DNA of 53,115 nucleotides from Cytobacillus firmus (GCF_023715565.1 NZ_JAMBOJ010000033.1:1-53115), one strand, 5' to 3'; positions 28,361 to 36,024 are shown, counted from the first letter of the stretch. Notes: generated by a model not told the origin, from the sequence alone. Numbers and translations: made by a program.

Positions 28361-29077
28361 AGTGTGTATGGCAAATAATAACATTAAGAAAAATATAGAG
28401 GCATTAGCAATTTCATAAACGCCAATTTTTTTCGGTGTAAATGACTTTCCATAAAATGCAATGGACCTGAAAAGGCTTGGAAGAAAAGCAGCAGTTAAAA
28501 TCCATCCGCCTGCCAACAGCCAAAGTATGGGGACCACAGTATGAAAAATCCATGAAACCCATTTAAAAGAAGCATTTTTCTTTTCCCTGATCATTGATTT
28601 TACATAGAAGGTGCTTCCTGCAAAAAATAATATAGATGCTGTAAACACAGTCCAGGACATTGGTGAAATTTCCCCATGCGGCAAGTAGCTGCTCGCTAGG
28701 CCTGCTATTGAAAATGCACAAATGGCACTAAAGTCGTTGCCCAATGCTCTATCTCTGTTTTTGGAAGAATAGAACGCATTAATAATAAAGAAAGGAAGCA
28801 TTAGAAGTCCGAAAATGATAATCGATGGTCTTTCCAGTAAAGGAACTAAAAGGAACAAAATAGCCGGTATTAGATAAATGGCTGTCCATTTAAAATATAA
28901 CGCCATTCTTTTTCTTTTAAATAGTAAAAGGCCAGGGTAAGTGGCCAGATATAATAATATCCATCCTAAAAAAAACGGGATATGAGACCAAATAATATCA
29001 GATGCAGCTGCTCCGAGCCAAAATGGCAGAATCAGCATTGCCCAGGCACCATGCTGTTTTGGCATAAATAACTTCAT
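28358..29077 (-). CDS. ywiC: YwiC-like polytopic membrane protein
   Basis: A 239-residue membrane protein with about seven hydrophobic segments and the family N-terminus MPKQHGAWAMLILPFWLG, which marks YwiC-like proteins. In B. subtilis ywiC sits beside fnr and narGHJI, and its transcription is linked to anaerobiosis; function is unknown. The conserved N-terminal QHGAW suggests a catalytic or cofactor-binding role, perhaps prenyltransferase-like, but that is inference. Here it has its own promoter with an Fnr-type box, which agrees with the family's context. The run of G before the ATG gives the ribosome binding site. Confidence 0.85.
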   Translation of the reverse strand: MKLFMPKQHGAWAMLILPFWLGAAASDIIWSHIPFFLGWILLYLATYPGLLLFKRKRMALYFKWTAIYLIPAILFLLVPLLERPSIIIFGLLMLPFFIINAFYSSKNRDRALGNDFSAICAFSIAGLASSYLPHGEISPMSWTVFTASILFFAGSTFYVKSMIREKKNASFKWVSWIFHTVVPILWLLAGGWILTAAFLPSLFRSIAFYGKSFTPKKIGVYEIANASIFFLMLLFAIHT

Positions 29078-29108
29078 CTTTAATACCCCCCCGTTGCTTT
29101 CTGACTAT

Positions 29109-29151
29109 AATATATAATCTTCCAGGCAAATATAAAGTGAAGATTATCACT
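29109..29151 (-). promoter_or_regulatory. Fnr-type class II promoter of the ywiC-like gene
   Basis: The inverted repeat AGTGA-AGATTA-TCACT (29136-29151) matches the Fnr/Crp box TGTGA-N6-TCACA at eight of ten positions and is perfectly self-complementary in its arms. Its centre is 32 bases from the centre of a -10 candidate TATATT (29109-29114) on the minus strand, placing the box at about -41.5. No good -35 is present, as expected for activator dependence. Confidence 0.75.
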
Positions 29152-29189
29152 GATACACGCAACTCCACAAAATGTTCAATTTTGAGGAT

Positions 29190-29225
29190 AATAAAAACAG
29201 CCCCAAATAATATCGGGCTGTTTGG
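29190..29225 (-). terminator. Terminator of moeA-mobB
   Basis: AAACAGCCC and GGGCTGTTT arms around an eleven-base loop are followed by TTATT on the minus strand, just after mobB. The opposite strand is less terminator-like. Confidence 0.75.
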
Positions 29226-29231
29226 CTTTGA

Positions 29232-29765
29232 TCAAAATTTCATTCTTTCACCCACTAAATACTCAACAATCCAATCAGGGCCTTTGGGATCACTAATGCT
29301 GAAAAACAGCGCTCCCAAATTTGCATCGTTTGGTTTTATTAATTTATCATCCCAGCTGATCACTGCACAGATATTTTCCAATTCCTTCAAAAGGTGTATA
29401 TCTTCATTACTCCTTAGCAAGAGAACCTTAGAATAAGATGCCTTTTTATGACCCTCAATAAGCACGACGTCCGGCTGCAGCTGTAGCACAATCCTTACCT
29501 GCTCCTCCAGGCTCCAGCTATCCTTTTCAGCATGCAATAGCAGGCTGCCTCCCCCTTCTACAAGTGAAGCGGCAGCTCCTGATTCAATATGGCTTGTGGA
29601 ATCCTTACCTTCCGGAGTTTCAGGTTTGCCGCCATGACCATGGTGTTTAATGGTTATGACTGAAAGCCCTTTCTCTTTTAATCCGGAAATTAATTTATTT
29701 ATCAACGTTGTTTTACCGCTGTTTTGGTAACCCGATACCTGTAAGATAACAGGTTCCTTTACCAT
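29232..29765 (-). CDS. mobB: Molybdopterin-guanine dinucleotide biosynthesis protein MobB
   Basis: A 177-residue P-loop GTPase that assists MobA in attaching GMP to molybdopterin for bis-MGD enzymes such as nitrate reductase and formate dehydrogenase. Walker A is SGYQNSGKTTLINKL near the N-terminus, followed by ITIKHHGHGG and VVLIEGHKKA, all family signatures. Two ATGs (29771 and 29765) follow AAGGAAG; I prefer the second for spacing. The gene overlaps the end of moeA by several bases, so both are co-translated. MobA is not in the window. Confidence 0.93.
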   Translation of the reverse strand: MVKEPVILQVSGYQNSGKTTLINKLISGLKEKGLSVITIKHHGHGGKPETPEGKDSTSHIESGAAASLVEGGGSLLLHAEKDSWSLEEQVRIVLQLQPDVVLIEGHKKASYSKVLLLRSNEDIHLLKELENICAVISWDDKLIKPNDANLGALFFSISDPKGPDWIVEYLVGERMKF

Positions 29766-31024
29766 GGCCATTCGCTTCCTTCATGGTCCTCAAGTAATAG
29801 CACCTCAACGGTGTCCCCCTTGCCATAGCCTCTGGTTCCGCCTGGCAGAATCATTAGCGAATTCGCACCAGCTAGACTCATCACAATGTTTGATTTATCC
29901 ACTCCGCTTGGTGCTGCCACTAGTCGTCCTGACGCATAACTTACAGACGTCCTGACAAACCGTGTAAATGGGTTTGCTTTTGGGAATTCTGCTACCAGTT
30001 CAGCAGTTTCTTTCCTTAGATGCGGTTTCTCAGCGAACAGCATTTTTCGGATGACTGGTCTGGTGAAAAGTTCAAACCCTACATAACAGGCAGAAGGATT
30101 TCCCGAAAGTCCAAACAGAAGCTTTCCCTCATGCTGAGCAACAGTCGTCACACTGCCTGGCCTCATGGCCACTTTATTGAAAAGCACCTCAGCCTCAAGC
30201 TTTTCATAAATACCCGGCAGATAATCAAAATCGCCCACAGATACACCGCCAGTTGTGATCAGCATATCTACATTGTTCAATGCTTCCTTCACTGCATTAA
30301 AACATGTATCAAATTCGTCAGGAAGCTTTCCATAATAAATAACTTCCGCGCCGGCCCGTTCAATTTGCGCGGTAATCATATGAGCATTGCTGTTTCTGAT
30401 TTTTCCCGGCTCCAGCGGTTCATGGACTTCCAATAGTTCAGTTCCTGTTGCATATAATCCAATAACAGGCTTTTTGGCAACAGGCACTTCTGCATAACCA
30501 AAGGTTGCGAGAATGGCCTGAATCCCGGGATTGATTTTTGTCCCTTTTTTAACTAAAGAATCCCCTTTTTTTGCATCTTCTCCTTTAAAGGAAACATTGT
30601 CTCCTGGTTTATAGGACCTCTTTATAGACATATAATTCTTACCGTCTTTTTCATATGCTTTTGCCAGTTCAAGCATTATAACAGCATCACATTCCTGAGG
30701 CATTTGCGCACCCGTCATGATTCTAACAGCCTGGAATGGACCAATGTTTTTAGAAGTCAAATGTCCCGCCCCAATGTGATCCACCACCTCAAATATGACG
30801 GGATTTTCCATTGAAGCTTCCTTGGTATCCGCAGAACGGACAGCAAAACCGTCGTATGGTGATCGATCAAAATGAGGGACATCATGTGTCGCTTTTAAAT
30901 CTTCCGCCAAAAAACGGCCGTTGCTTTCATTAATAGATACGTATTCTGCACTTCCGTTTAATTGATATGCCATGATTTTTTTTACGGCTTCAGCAACAGG
31001 AATGGGAGTCCTCTTTTCCAGCAT
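29759..31024 (-). CDS. moeA: Molybdopterin molybdenumtransferase MoeA
   Basis: A 421-residue enzyme inserting molybdate into adenylated molybdopterin. Domain order: N-terminal MoeA_N (about 1-170, with FDRSPYDGFAVRSADT), the central MPT-binding domain containing TTGGVSVGDFDY (about 250) and GLSGNPSACYVGF (about 297), and the C-terminal beta domain. Length is typical. Ribosome binding site TAGGAGC precedes the ATG. It leads a two-gene operon with mobB, and its promoter carries an Fnr-type box, consistent with Mo cofactor supply for anaerobic respiration. Confidence 0.94.
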   Translation of the reverse strand: MLEKRTPIPVAEAVKKIMAYQLNGSAEYVSINESNGRFLAEDLKATHDVPHFDRSPYDGFAVRSADTKEASMENPVIFEVVDHIGAGHLTSKNIGPFQAVRIMTGAQMPQECDAVIMLELAKAYEKDGKNYMSIKRSYKPGDNVSFKGEDAKKGDSLVKKGTKINPGIQAILATFGYAEVPVAKKPVIGLYATGTELLEVHEPLEPGKIRNSNAHMITAQIERAGAEVIYYGKLPDEFDTCFNAVKEALNNVDMLITTGGVSVGDFDYLPGIYEKLEAEVLFNKVAMRPGSVTTVAQHEGKLLFGLSGNPSACYVGFELFTRPVIRKMLFAEKPHLRKETAELVAEFPKANPFTRFVRTSVSYASGRLVAAPSGVDKSNIVMSLAGANSLMILPGGTRGYGKGDTVEVLLLEDHEGSEWPW

Positions 31025-31071
31025 AATATCAGCTCCTATGTACTTTTCTTAATGTCTTTTCTAATTCAATT

Positions 31072-31114
31072 ATTATAAACGTACAAGAAAATCCATTACA
31101 TGACAATTATCACA
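31072..31114 (-). promoter_or_regulatory. Fnr-type class II promoter of moeA-mobB
   Basis: On the minus strand TGTGA-TAATTG-TCATG (31099-31114) matches eight of ten Fnr-box positions. Its centre is exactly 32 bases from the centre of a perfect -10 hexamer TATAAT (31072-31077). No recognisable -35 hexamer is present apart from the box itself. Confidence 0.72.
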
Positions 31115-31149
31115 CTTCCAGTTTTCATTTGTACATGGTTTTACCCAAA

Positions 31150-31422
31150 GGCCCTTTTCGTAAAAATTGTTGTTTTTTACATTTTCAATGTTGTCCGTTG
31201 ATTGAAGCGAGAGTCTGCTCAGCGAGCCGCGGGGCGGGCGGTGAGCAGACTCGACGCTACGCGTCTGCGGGGTCTCACCTGTCCCGCTACTCCCGCAGGA
31301 CGTTGAATAAGCTTCTTTGAGTACACATCGCACGAAGAAAAGGCGATAGCATTTTCGAGGATCTCGCACCTTCCGCTCCAATTAGACTCAATAATTTGCA
31401 ATAAACCTTTTGAAAAAAGTCT
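31150..31422. repeat. Structured MITE-like repeat, copy 2
   Basis: This 273-base segment is the second copy of the element at 8194-8469 in the same orientation. Its left end GGCCCTTTTCGTA matches well, while the right end has decayed (TTTTGAAAAAAGTC). The internal structure is better preserved than in copy 1: GAGTCTGCTCA pairs perfectly with TGAGCAGACTC, GACGC with GCGTC, and CTGCGGG with CCCGCAG. No protein is plausibly encoded; open frames crossing it are Arg/Ser-rich and shared only because the DNA is shared. It fills most of the 500-base gap between moeA and ric and lies exactly between their two Fnr-type promoters. Confidence 0.75.
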
Positions 31423-31444
31423 ACCCCCAAAAAAACTCTCCAAG

Positions 31445-31487
31445 TGTGATGCACGTCACCAAGTTGAAGTGGATAATCGTTTATTCT
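31445..31487 (+). promoter_or_regulatory. Fnr-type class II promoter of ric
   Basis: TGTGA-TGCACG-TCACC (31445-31460) matches nine of ten positions of the Fnr box. The centre is 32 bases from the centre of a -10 candidate TATTCT (31482-31487), so the box sits at -41.5. NsrR or ResD sites, which often control ric genes, were not obvious by eye. Confidence 0.78.
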
Positions 31488-31522
31488 TTAGATAGTTCAC
31501 AAGATAGAAGGAGGAAAATTCA

Positions 31523-32215
31523 ATGACTATACAAATTACAGAAGATCGTCTCGTAAAAGATATCGTAAATGAATTTCCAAAGACAAGTGATGTTTTTAAA
31601 CGTCATCGCATCGATTTTTGCTGCGGCGGTAACATTCCGCTTGCACGTGCTGTTTCAGAGCAGTCTGCGGATATGGACGTCCTGATTAGCGAATTAAATG
31701 AAGTAATTCAAAAGGAAAATCAAACTGATGATTTAGAGGTCTGGACAGATAGTACATCCGATGACATTATTGAACATGTCATTAATCAATATCATCGTCC
31801 TCTGGAAGAAGAATTATCACTCCTTAGTCCTTATGTTACAAAGGTATCAAGAGTTCATGGAGAAAGCCATGAGGAGCTTCTTAAAGTCCATCAATTGTTC
31901 TTTGAATTGAAGCACGAGCTTCTTGAACATACGTCCAAAGAGGAAGAATCAGTTTTTCCTCTTCTGCTGAAGCTTGAAGACCCAAAAGTTGAAAATCGCG
32001 AAGAAATTATTAGCTATATCCGGGAACTTGAGAAGGAGCATGATCATGCGGGTTCAATTTTAAAGGAATTGAGGGAAATTACAGCTGATTTTACCCCTCC
32101 AGCTGATGCATGCGGCTCTTACCGTCTTGTATATAAGCGGCTAGAAGATTTGGAAAGCCAAACTTTCATGCATGTTCATCTGGAAAATAACATTCTTTTC
32201 CCTCGATATATTTAA
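31523..32215 (+). CDS. ric: Iron-sulfur cluster repair di-iron protein Ric (ScdA/YtfE family)
   Basis: A 230-residue di-iron protein that helps repair iron-sulfur clusters after nitric oxide or oxidative damage. The N-terminal DUF542 domain has IDFCCGGNIPL (about residues 30-40) with the paired Cys. The C-terminal hemerythrin-like four-helix bundle shows His/Glu iron ligands in NQYHRPLEEEL (about 90), ELKHELLEHTSKEEESVFP (about 132-150), KEHDHAG (about 173) and FMHVHLENNILFPRY at the end. Length is normal. Ribosome binding site AAGGAGG. It has an Fnr-type promoter and its own terminator, matching induction when oxygen is low and nitrate or nitrite reduction yields NO. Confidence 0.94.
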   Translation: MTIQITEDRLVKDIVNEFPKTSDVFKRHRIDFCCGGNIPLARAVSEQSADMDVLISELNEVIQKENQTDDLEVWTDSTSDDIIEHVINQYHRPLEEELSLLSPYVTKVSRVHGESHEELLKVHQLFFELKHELLEHTSKEEESVFPLLLKLEDPKVENREEIISYIRELEKEHDHAGSILKELREITADFTPPADACGSYRLVYKRLEDLESQTFMHVHLENNILFPRYI

Positions 32216-32226
32216 ACACTTATTTT

Positions 32227-32256
32227 CTGCAGCCAATATCGGCTGCAGATTTTTTG
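32227..32256 (+). terminator. Terminator of ric
   Basis: CTGCAGCC and GGCTGCAG form a perfect eight-base stem with a six-base loop, followed by ATTTTTTG on the plus strand. Confidence 0.9.
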
Positions 32257-32329
32257 TGCATTCAAATGGCAAAAATAAAAGCCTGCCCGCCATGTCCAAT
32301 TCTCATGACACACAGCAGAGCATGCTTTT

Positions 32330-33346
32330 TCATCCTCCAATATAGGACATTTCAATCTTTTTCCTGTTTGCAGCGGTTTCTTCTGTCCGCTCGTCAGAGT
32401 ACCGGTCTTTTCTGCCATTCCAAATCTTAATAATCCGATCGGTAATTTCGTCGTCAGTAGCACCTTTTCTCATAAATTCCTTTAAATCGTGCCCTTCACC
32501 ATTAAATAGGCATGTGAAAATTTGGCCGTTTGCTGACAATCTTGAACGAGTGCAGCTTGAACAAAAGGATTCAGAAACAGATGTAATAAACCCTACATCC
32601 ACATCGGTGCCTTTATAGCGGTACCGCTTGGCCACCTCTCCGAAATACTCCGGGTCTACCGGCTCTAATAAATAGTGTTCCTTTATGATCTCATAAATCT
32701 CTTTTTTAGTTACTACCTCATCCATTTTCCATCCGTTCGTACTGCCGACATCCATGTATTCAATAAAGCGCAGCTGTAAGCCGTAATCTTTACAGAACTT
32801 AGCCATAGGGACAATTTCAGAATCATTCAGGCCTTTTTTGACGACCATATTGATCTTCACCCCAAGTCCAGCTTCTTTTGCTGCTTCAATCCCTTTTATG
32901 ACTGGTTGGACACCCACATTGCGTCCATTGATTTTTCCGAAAAGCTCATCATTCAAACTGTCAAGACTGATGTTAACCCTCAGCAGTCCTGCTTCCTTTA
33001 AGTCCTTGGCATGTTTAGGAAGCAATACACCGTTGGTGGTTAGTCCAATATCTTTTAATCCCTCAATGTCTGAAAGTATTTTAACAAGTTTAGGCATGTC
33101 CCTTCTCATAAGGGGCTCACCGCCTGTTAACCTGATCTTCTCCACTCCAAGACTTACGAAAATCTTAGCCAGCCTTTCAATTTCCTCATAGCTGAGCAGC
33201 TCGCTTTTTGGAAGAAAAGCAAAATCAGGACCGAAGATCTCTGCCGGCATGCAATATTGGCAGCGGAAATTACAGCGGTCAATGACAGATATACGCAGGT
33301 CTCTTAAGGGTCTATTCAATTTATCTTTAATAATTGTTTTAGCCAT
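32330..33346 (-). CDS. moaA: GTP 3',8-cyclase MoaA
   Basis: A 338-residue radical SAM enzyme performing the first step of molybdenum cofactor synthesis, GTP to 3',8-cyclo-GTP. The N-terminal 4Fe-4S site is CNFRCQYC (about residues 23-30) and the C-terminal cluster is [18 protein letters not shown] (C-x2-C-x13-C, about 260-277). The end MSYIGG carries the functionally important Gly-Gly tail. I start at ATG 33346 because GGAG lies nine bases upstream; the ATG at 33361 overlaps that site. It is convergent with ric and divergent from fnr. I could not find an Fnr box at its promoter. Confidence 0.95.
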   Translation of the reverse strand: MAKTIIKDKLNRPLRDLRISVIDRCNFRCQYCMPAEIFGPDFAFLPKSELLSYEEIERLAKIFVSLGVEKIRLTGGEPLMRRDMPKLVKILSDIEGLKDIGLTTNGVLLPKHAKDLKEAGLLRVNISLDSLNDELFGKINGRNVGVQPVIKGIEAAKEAGLGVKINMVVKKGLNDSEIVPMAKFCKDYGLQLRFIEYMDVGSTNGWKMDEVVTKKEIYEIIKEHYLLEPVDPEYFGEVAKRYRYKGTDVDVGFITSVSESFCSSCTRSRLSANGQIFTCLFNGEGHDLKEFMRKGATDDEITDRIIKIWNGRKDRYSDERTEETAANRKKIEMSYIGG

Positions 33347-33479
33347 TTCGTTCAACTCCATTTAAAGAGTGACTTTATTAAGCTATTTATACAGATGTAT
33401 ATTTTAGCCTTTCCCTTAAAATAACAGAAATAACCCAGTATCTCAAATTAAGGACTTTTATTATTAGAACATACAATCG

Positions 33480-33511
33480 CTGCATTGTTAATAGGGAAAT
33501 GCAGTTTTATT
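33480..33511 (+). other. Terminator-like stem-loop in the moaA-fnr gap
   Basis: CTGCATT (33480-33486) and AATGCAG (33498-33504) form a seven-base stem followed by TTTTATT on the plus strand, about 130 bases before fnr. No plus-strand gene lies directly upstream, so it may insulate fnr or act in its leader. The rest of this 286-base gap is A/T-rich promoter-like DNA without a recognised operator. Confidence 0.35.
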
Positions 33512-33632
33512 AGCTATGACTTACTATCTCTATAGAAAATGCCACAATAGAGACACAAAAGGCGGCATTATTTTCACTATACAAATGATATTATTGTGAG
33601 AAAAGACAGCTTTTTAATGAAGGAGGATTACC

Positions 33633-34334
33633 ATGGCTCATTCAGCCATTAAACAAACACATTCCATTGAGATTAAAGAGCTTCTTCATTTCGCCGACCG
33701 GCATATGAAAACTGTGAAAGGGGCCTATATCTTTCAGGAAGGCATGGATGCTGATGAGCTATATATCATCCTTTCCGGCAAGATTCAAATCAGCAAGATA
33801 ACAGCAGATGGCAGGGAACTCACCTTCAGGTTATGCGGGGAGAATGAAATCATTGGTGAGCTCACCTTATTTACCAGTGACCCCAAATATTTATTAAATG
33901 CTTTAGTTCTTGAAGCTGGTGAGGTAGCTGTGATAAAAAAAGATGTCCTGGAAAAGGAAATTTTCAAAAATAGTACTCTGGCCTATGAATTTATGAAATG
34001 GATGAGCGACCATTTCCGCAATACACAAACCAAATTCAGAGACCTTGTGCTTAATGGAAAAAAGGGTGCCCTGTATTCCACTCTAATCAGAATGACTAAC
34101 AGCTATGGCGTAAAGTTTGACGGCGGCATACTCATTGATCTGCCACTTACGAATCAGGAACTCGGAAATTTCTGTGGCACCTCCAGAGAGAGCACCAACC
34201 GGATACTGGGCGAGCTGAAGAAGGATGGCATTATTTCAATAATGAATGGAAGAATTACAGTTAAAGATCTTCAGTATTTAAAAAATGAAATAGGCTGCGA
34301 AAATTGCCCTGCCGTTTACTGCAGCATTGAATAG
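33633..34334 (+). CDS. fnr: Oxygen-sensing transcription regulator Fnr (Bacillus type)
   Basis: A 233-residue Crp/Fnr-family regulator. N-terminal cyclic-nucleotide-binding-like beta roll (about 20-125), dimer helix, then a winged helix with recognition region LTNQELGNFCGTSRESTNRILGELKK (about 172-198). Unlike E. coli Fnr, the 4Fe-4S ligands are at the C-terminus, as in B. subtilis Fnr: Cys 222, 225 and 230 in the pattern CxxCxxxxC, with Asp 137 in KFRDLVL as the probable fourth ligand. Ribosome binding site GAAGGAGG. Four TGTGA-N6-TCACA-like promoters lie in the surrounding block, so local regulation of ywiC, moeA, ric and the radical SAM gene is likely. It stands alone with its own terminator. 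Confidence 0.94.
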   Translation: MAHSAIKQTHSIEIKELLHFADRHMKTVKGAYIFQEGMDADELYIILSGKIQISKITADGRELTFRLCGENEIIGELTLFTSDPKYLLNALVLEAGEVAVIKKDVLEKEIFKNSTLAYEFMKWMSDHFRNTQTKFRDLVLNGKKGALYSTLIRMTNSYGVKFDGGILIDLPLTNQELGNFCGTSRESTNRILGELKKDGIISIMNGRITVKDLQYLKNEIGCENCPAVYCSIE

Positions 34335-34365
34335 GAGTGCAGCCATGATGCACTCCTTTATTTCT
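34334..34365 (+). terminator. Terminator of fnr
   Basis: GGAGTGCA and TGCACTCC form a perfect stem with a seven-base loop and are followed by TTTATTTC on the plus strand. It begins in the fnr stop codon and reaches the stop of the convergent radical SAM gene. Confidence 0.85.
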
Positions 34366-35500
34366 TTATTCCTTTACGCTTTTGCTGCTTTTTTCTAAGT
34401 GACTTAGGAATATATACACAAAACGGCTCACTTTCCATATAATCCCCTGTCATAGCAAATGCACGTGATCTCGATCCTCCGCAAACATAACGAAATTCGC
34501 ATTGGCCGCATTTCCCTTTGTATTTATCAGGATTTCTGAGATCTTTAAAGATAGGTGATTCCCTGTATATTTCGGCTAGCGGCTGTTCCCTAACATTCCC
34601 TGCTTTAACAGGCAAAAGTCCGCTCGGATAAACGTCCCCAATGTGCGAAATGAAAACAAAGCCATTTCCGTCATTGACTCCTTTAGGCGCCCTGCCTAAA
34701 CCATCTATTGAACCCGTCAGCCCTTGCTGTGTAAGAGCATCGAGATATTGAATATCCTCATTTTGACCCTTTGATTCATTCATTTTTTGCTGAATGACTA
34801 CTCGCCGGTAATGCTGGGCAGCTGTTGTTTTAATATCGAAGGTAACCTTTTTGCTTAAGTTATACAGCCATTTAAAAACCTTTTCATGCTCAACCGGTGA
34901 GATCATATCCTTCTCCTGCCCTCTTCCTGTTGGAACGAGGAAGAACACACTCCAAAGAACACATCTGAGTTCATTTACAACCCTGGCCATCTCCTCAAGG
35001 TAATCGATATTATAACGCGATATAACTGTATTTATCTGAACTGGAATTTCAAGTTCATGTAGATATTTTATCCTTTCAATCGTTAAATCAAAGGAACCGG
35101 AAGTCCCCCTGAAGTGGTCGTGAATTTCTGCATTTGGCCCATCAAGGCTGAAAGCCCATCGAGCTAAGCCGACCTGTTTGGCTTTTTCAATAGCTTCCTT
35201 AGTTACATTTGGTGTCGCACTGGGCGTCATGGAAACACGAACACCCTTTTTTACTGCATATTCGGCAATGTCGAATACATCATGCCTCATTAATGGATCT
35301 CCACCCGTAAACACAAGCATTGGGTTATTCATTTCCCTGATTTGATCAATCAGGGCCTTCCCTTCTTCAAAGGAAAGTTCTCTCGGATCTCTCCTGTACT
35401 GTGCTTCGGCCCTGCAATGCAGGCATTTTAGCTGACATGCCCTTGTTAATTCCCAGATCACAATAAAAGGGTCTTTATTAAAGTCTTTAGCAAATCCCAT
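34358..35500 (-). CDS. Radical SAM/SPASM protein, heme-pathway-like (TIGR04053 type)
   Basis: A 380-residue radical SAM enzyme. The SAM-cluster motif is CQLKCLHC (CxxxCxxC, about residues 22-29); GGDPLMR follows as the SAM-binding GGE-like motif. The C-terminal SPASM region holds CGQCEFRYVCGGSRSRAFA and a late Cys in ESEPFC, providing auxiliary cluster ligands. The sequence resembles NirJ/AhbD-like proteins, for which heme d1 or heme b maturation roles are known, but the substrate here is not established. I start at ATG 35500, eight bases after AAGGAGG. It has an Fnr-type promoter, linking it to oxygen limitation, and is convergent with fnr. It ends with a Lys/Arg-rich tail. Confidence 0.85.
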   Translation of the reverse strand: MGFAKDFNKDPFIVIWELTRACQLKCLHCRAEAQYRRDPRELSFEEGKALIDQIREMNNPMLVFTGGDPLMRHDVFDIAEYAVKKGVRVSMTPSATPNVTKEAIEKAKQVGLARWAFSLDGPNAEIHDHFRGTSGSFDLTIERIKYLHELEIPVQINTVISRYNIDYLEEMARVVNELRCVLWSVFFLVPTGRGQEKDMISPVEHEKVFKWLYNLSKKVTFDIKTTAAQHYRRVVIQQKMNESKGQNEDIQYLDALTQQGLTGSIDGLGRAPKGVNDGNGFVFISHIGDVYPSGLLPVKAGNVREQPLAEIYRESPIFKDLRNPDKYKGKCGQCEFRYVCGGSRSRAFAMTGDYMESEPFCVYIPKSLRKKQQKRKGIKK

Positions 35501-35553
35501 TAGAGATGCCTCCTTGATGGCCTCACTCCCGGCCATTGTGTCTTTCCATTGTT

Positions 35554-35596
35554 ATTATAGGGAAATAGGCATGTTAAATAAGTGAACTACCTCACA
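35554..35596 (-). promoter_or_regulatory. Fnr-type class II promoter of the radical SAM gene
   Basis: On the minus strand TGTGA-GGTAGT-TCACT (35581-35596) matches nine of ten Fnr-box positions. Its centre is 32 bases from the centre of a perfect TATAAT (35554-35559), about 54 bases before the start codon. No separate -35 is evident. Confidence 0.82.
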
Positions 35597-35603
35597 AGGG
35601 CAC

Positions 35604-35640
35604 AAAAAAACAGCAGGAAATACTCCTGCTGTTCTGAGCT
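35604..35640 (-). terminator. Terminator of the yitW-like gene
   Basis: AACAGCAGGA and TCCTGCTGTT form a ten-base perfect stem with a five-base loop; on the minus strand it runs into TTTTT. It isolates the downstream Fnr-type promoter from read-through. Confidence 0.9.
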
Positions 35641-35645
35641 TAAAT

Positions 35646-35954
35646 TTATCGTACACCAAGTGCAATTTTTGCATAGCGGGACATTTTGTCCTTGGACCAA
35701 GGCGGGTTCCAGACTATATTCACTTCAGAGTCTTTTACTTCAGGGATATCTGCCAGCGCTGACTTTACTTGTTCAACAATTGTGCCTGCCAAAGGACAGC
35801 CCATGGAAGTAAGAGTCATATCAACTATAGCTTTCCCTTCCTCTTCCATTTTCACATCGTATACCAAACCCAAGTTTACAATGTCTATCCCCAGCTCAGG
35901 GTCTACTACAAGCTCCAGTGCACCCATAATGCTGTCTTTTAAATCCTGATCCAT
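35646..35954 (-). CDS. yitW: YitW-like MIP18/DUF59 iron-sulfur assembly factor
   Basis: A 102-residue protein of the MIP18 (DUF59, SufT/PaaD-like) family that supports iron-sulfur cluster maturation. Family signatures are VVDPELGIDIVNLGLVYDV near residue 16 and TLTSMGCPLAGTIVEQV with the conserved Cys near residue 54. I start at ATG 35954, eight bases after AAGGAGT. It lies downstream of yitV on the opposite coordinate side but on the same strand, matching the yitV-yitW pairing in B. subtilis. Fe-S assembly is fitting beside Ric, MoaA, Fnr and the SPASM enzyme, though this may be coincidence of synteny. Confidence 0.9.
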   Translation of the reverse strand: MDQDLKDSIMGALELVVDPELGIDIVNLGLVYDVKMEEEGKAIVDMTLTSMGCPLAGTIVEQVKSALADIPEVKDSEVNIVWNPPWSKDKMSRYAKIALGVR

Positions 35955-36024
35955 TCTGCAGCACTCCTTCATTATTTACTATCTTTATCTTAACAAAAAT
36001 TTAAATGAATTGAAAAAAAACAGG

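Noticed and set aside
31219-31443. Further minus-strand open frame across repeat copy 2
   Set aside because: Overlaps the repeat in another frame, no ribosome binding site and no support in copy 1.
32212-32463. Cys- and His-containing minus-strand frame behind moaA
   Set aside because: Most of it overlaps moaA in another frame, its end passes through the ric terminator, and no start signal is present.
33362-33480. Possible Fnr box in front of moaA
   Set aside because: AGTGA occurs in AGTGACTTTATTAAG but the second half-site is missing, so it was not counted with the four good sites.
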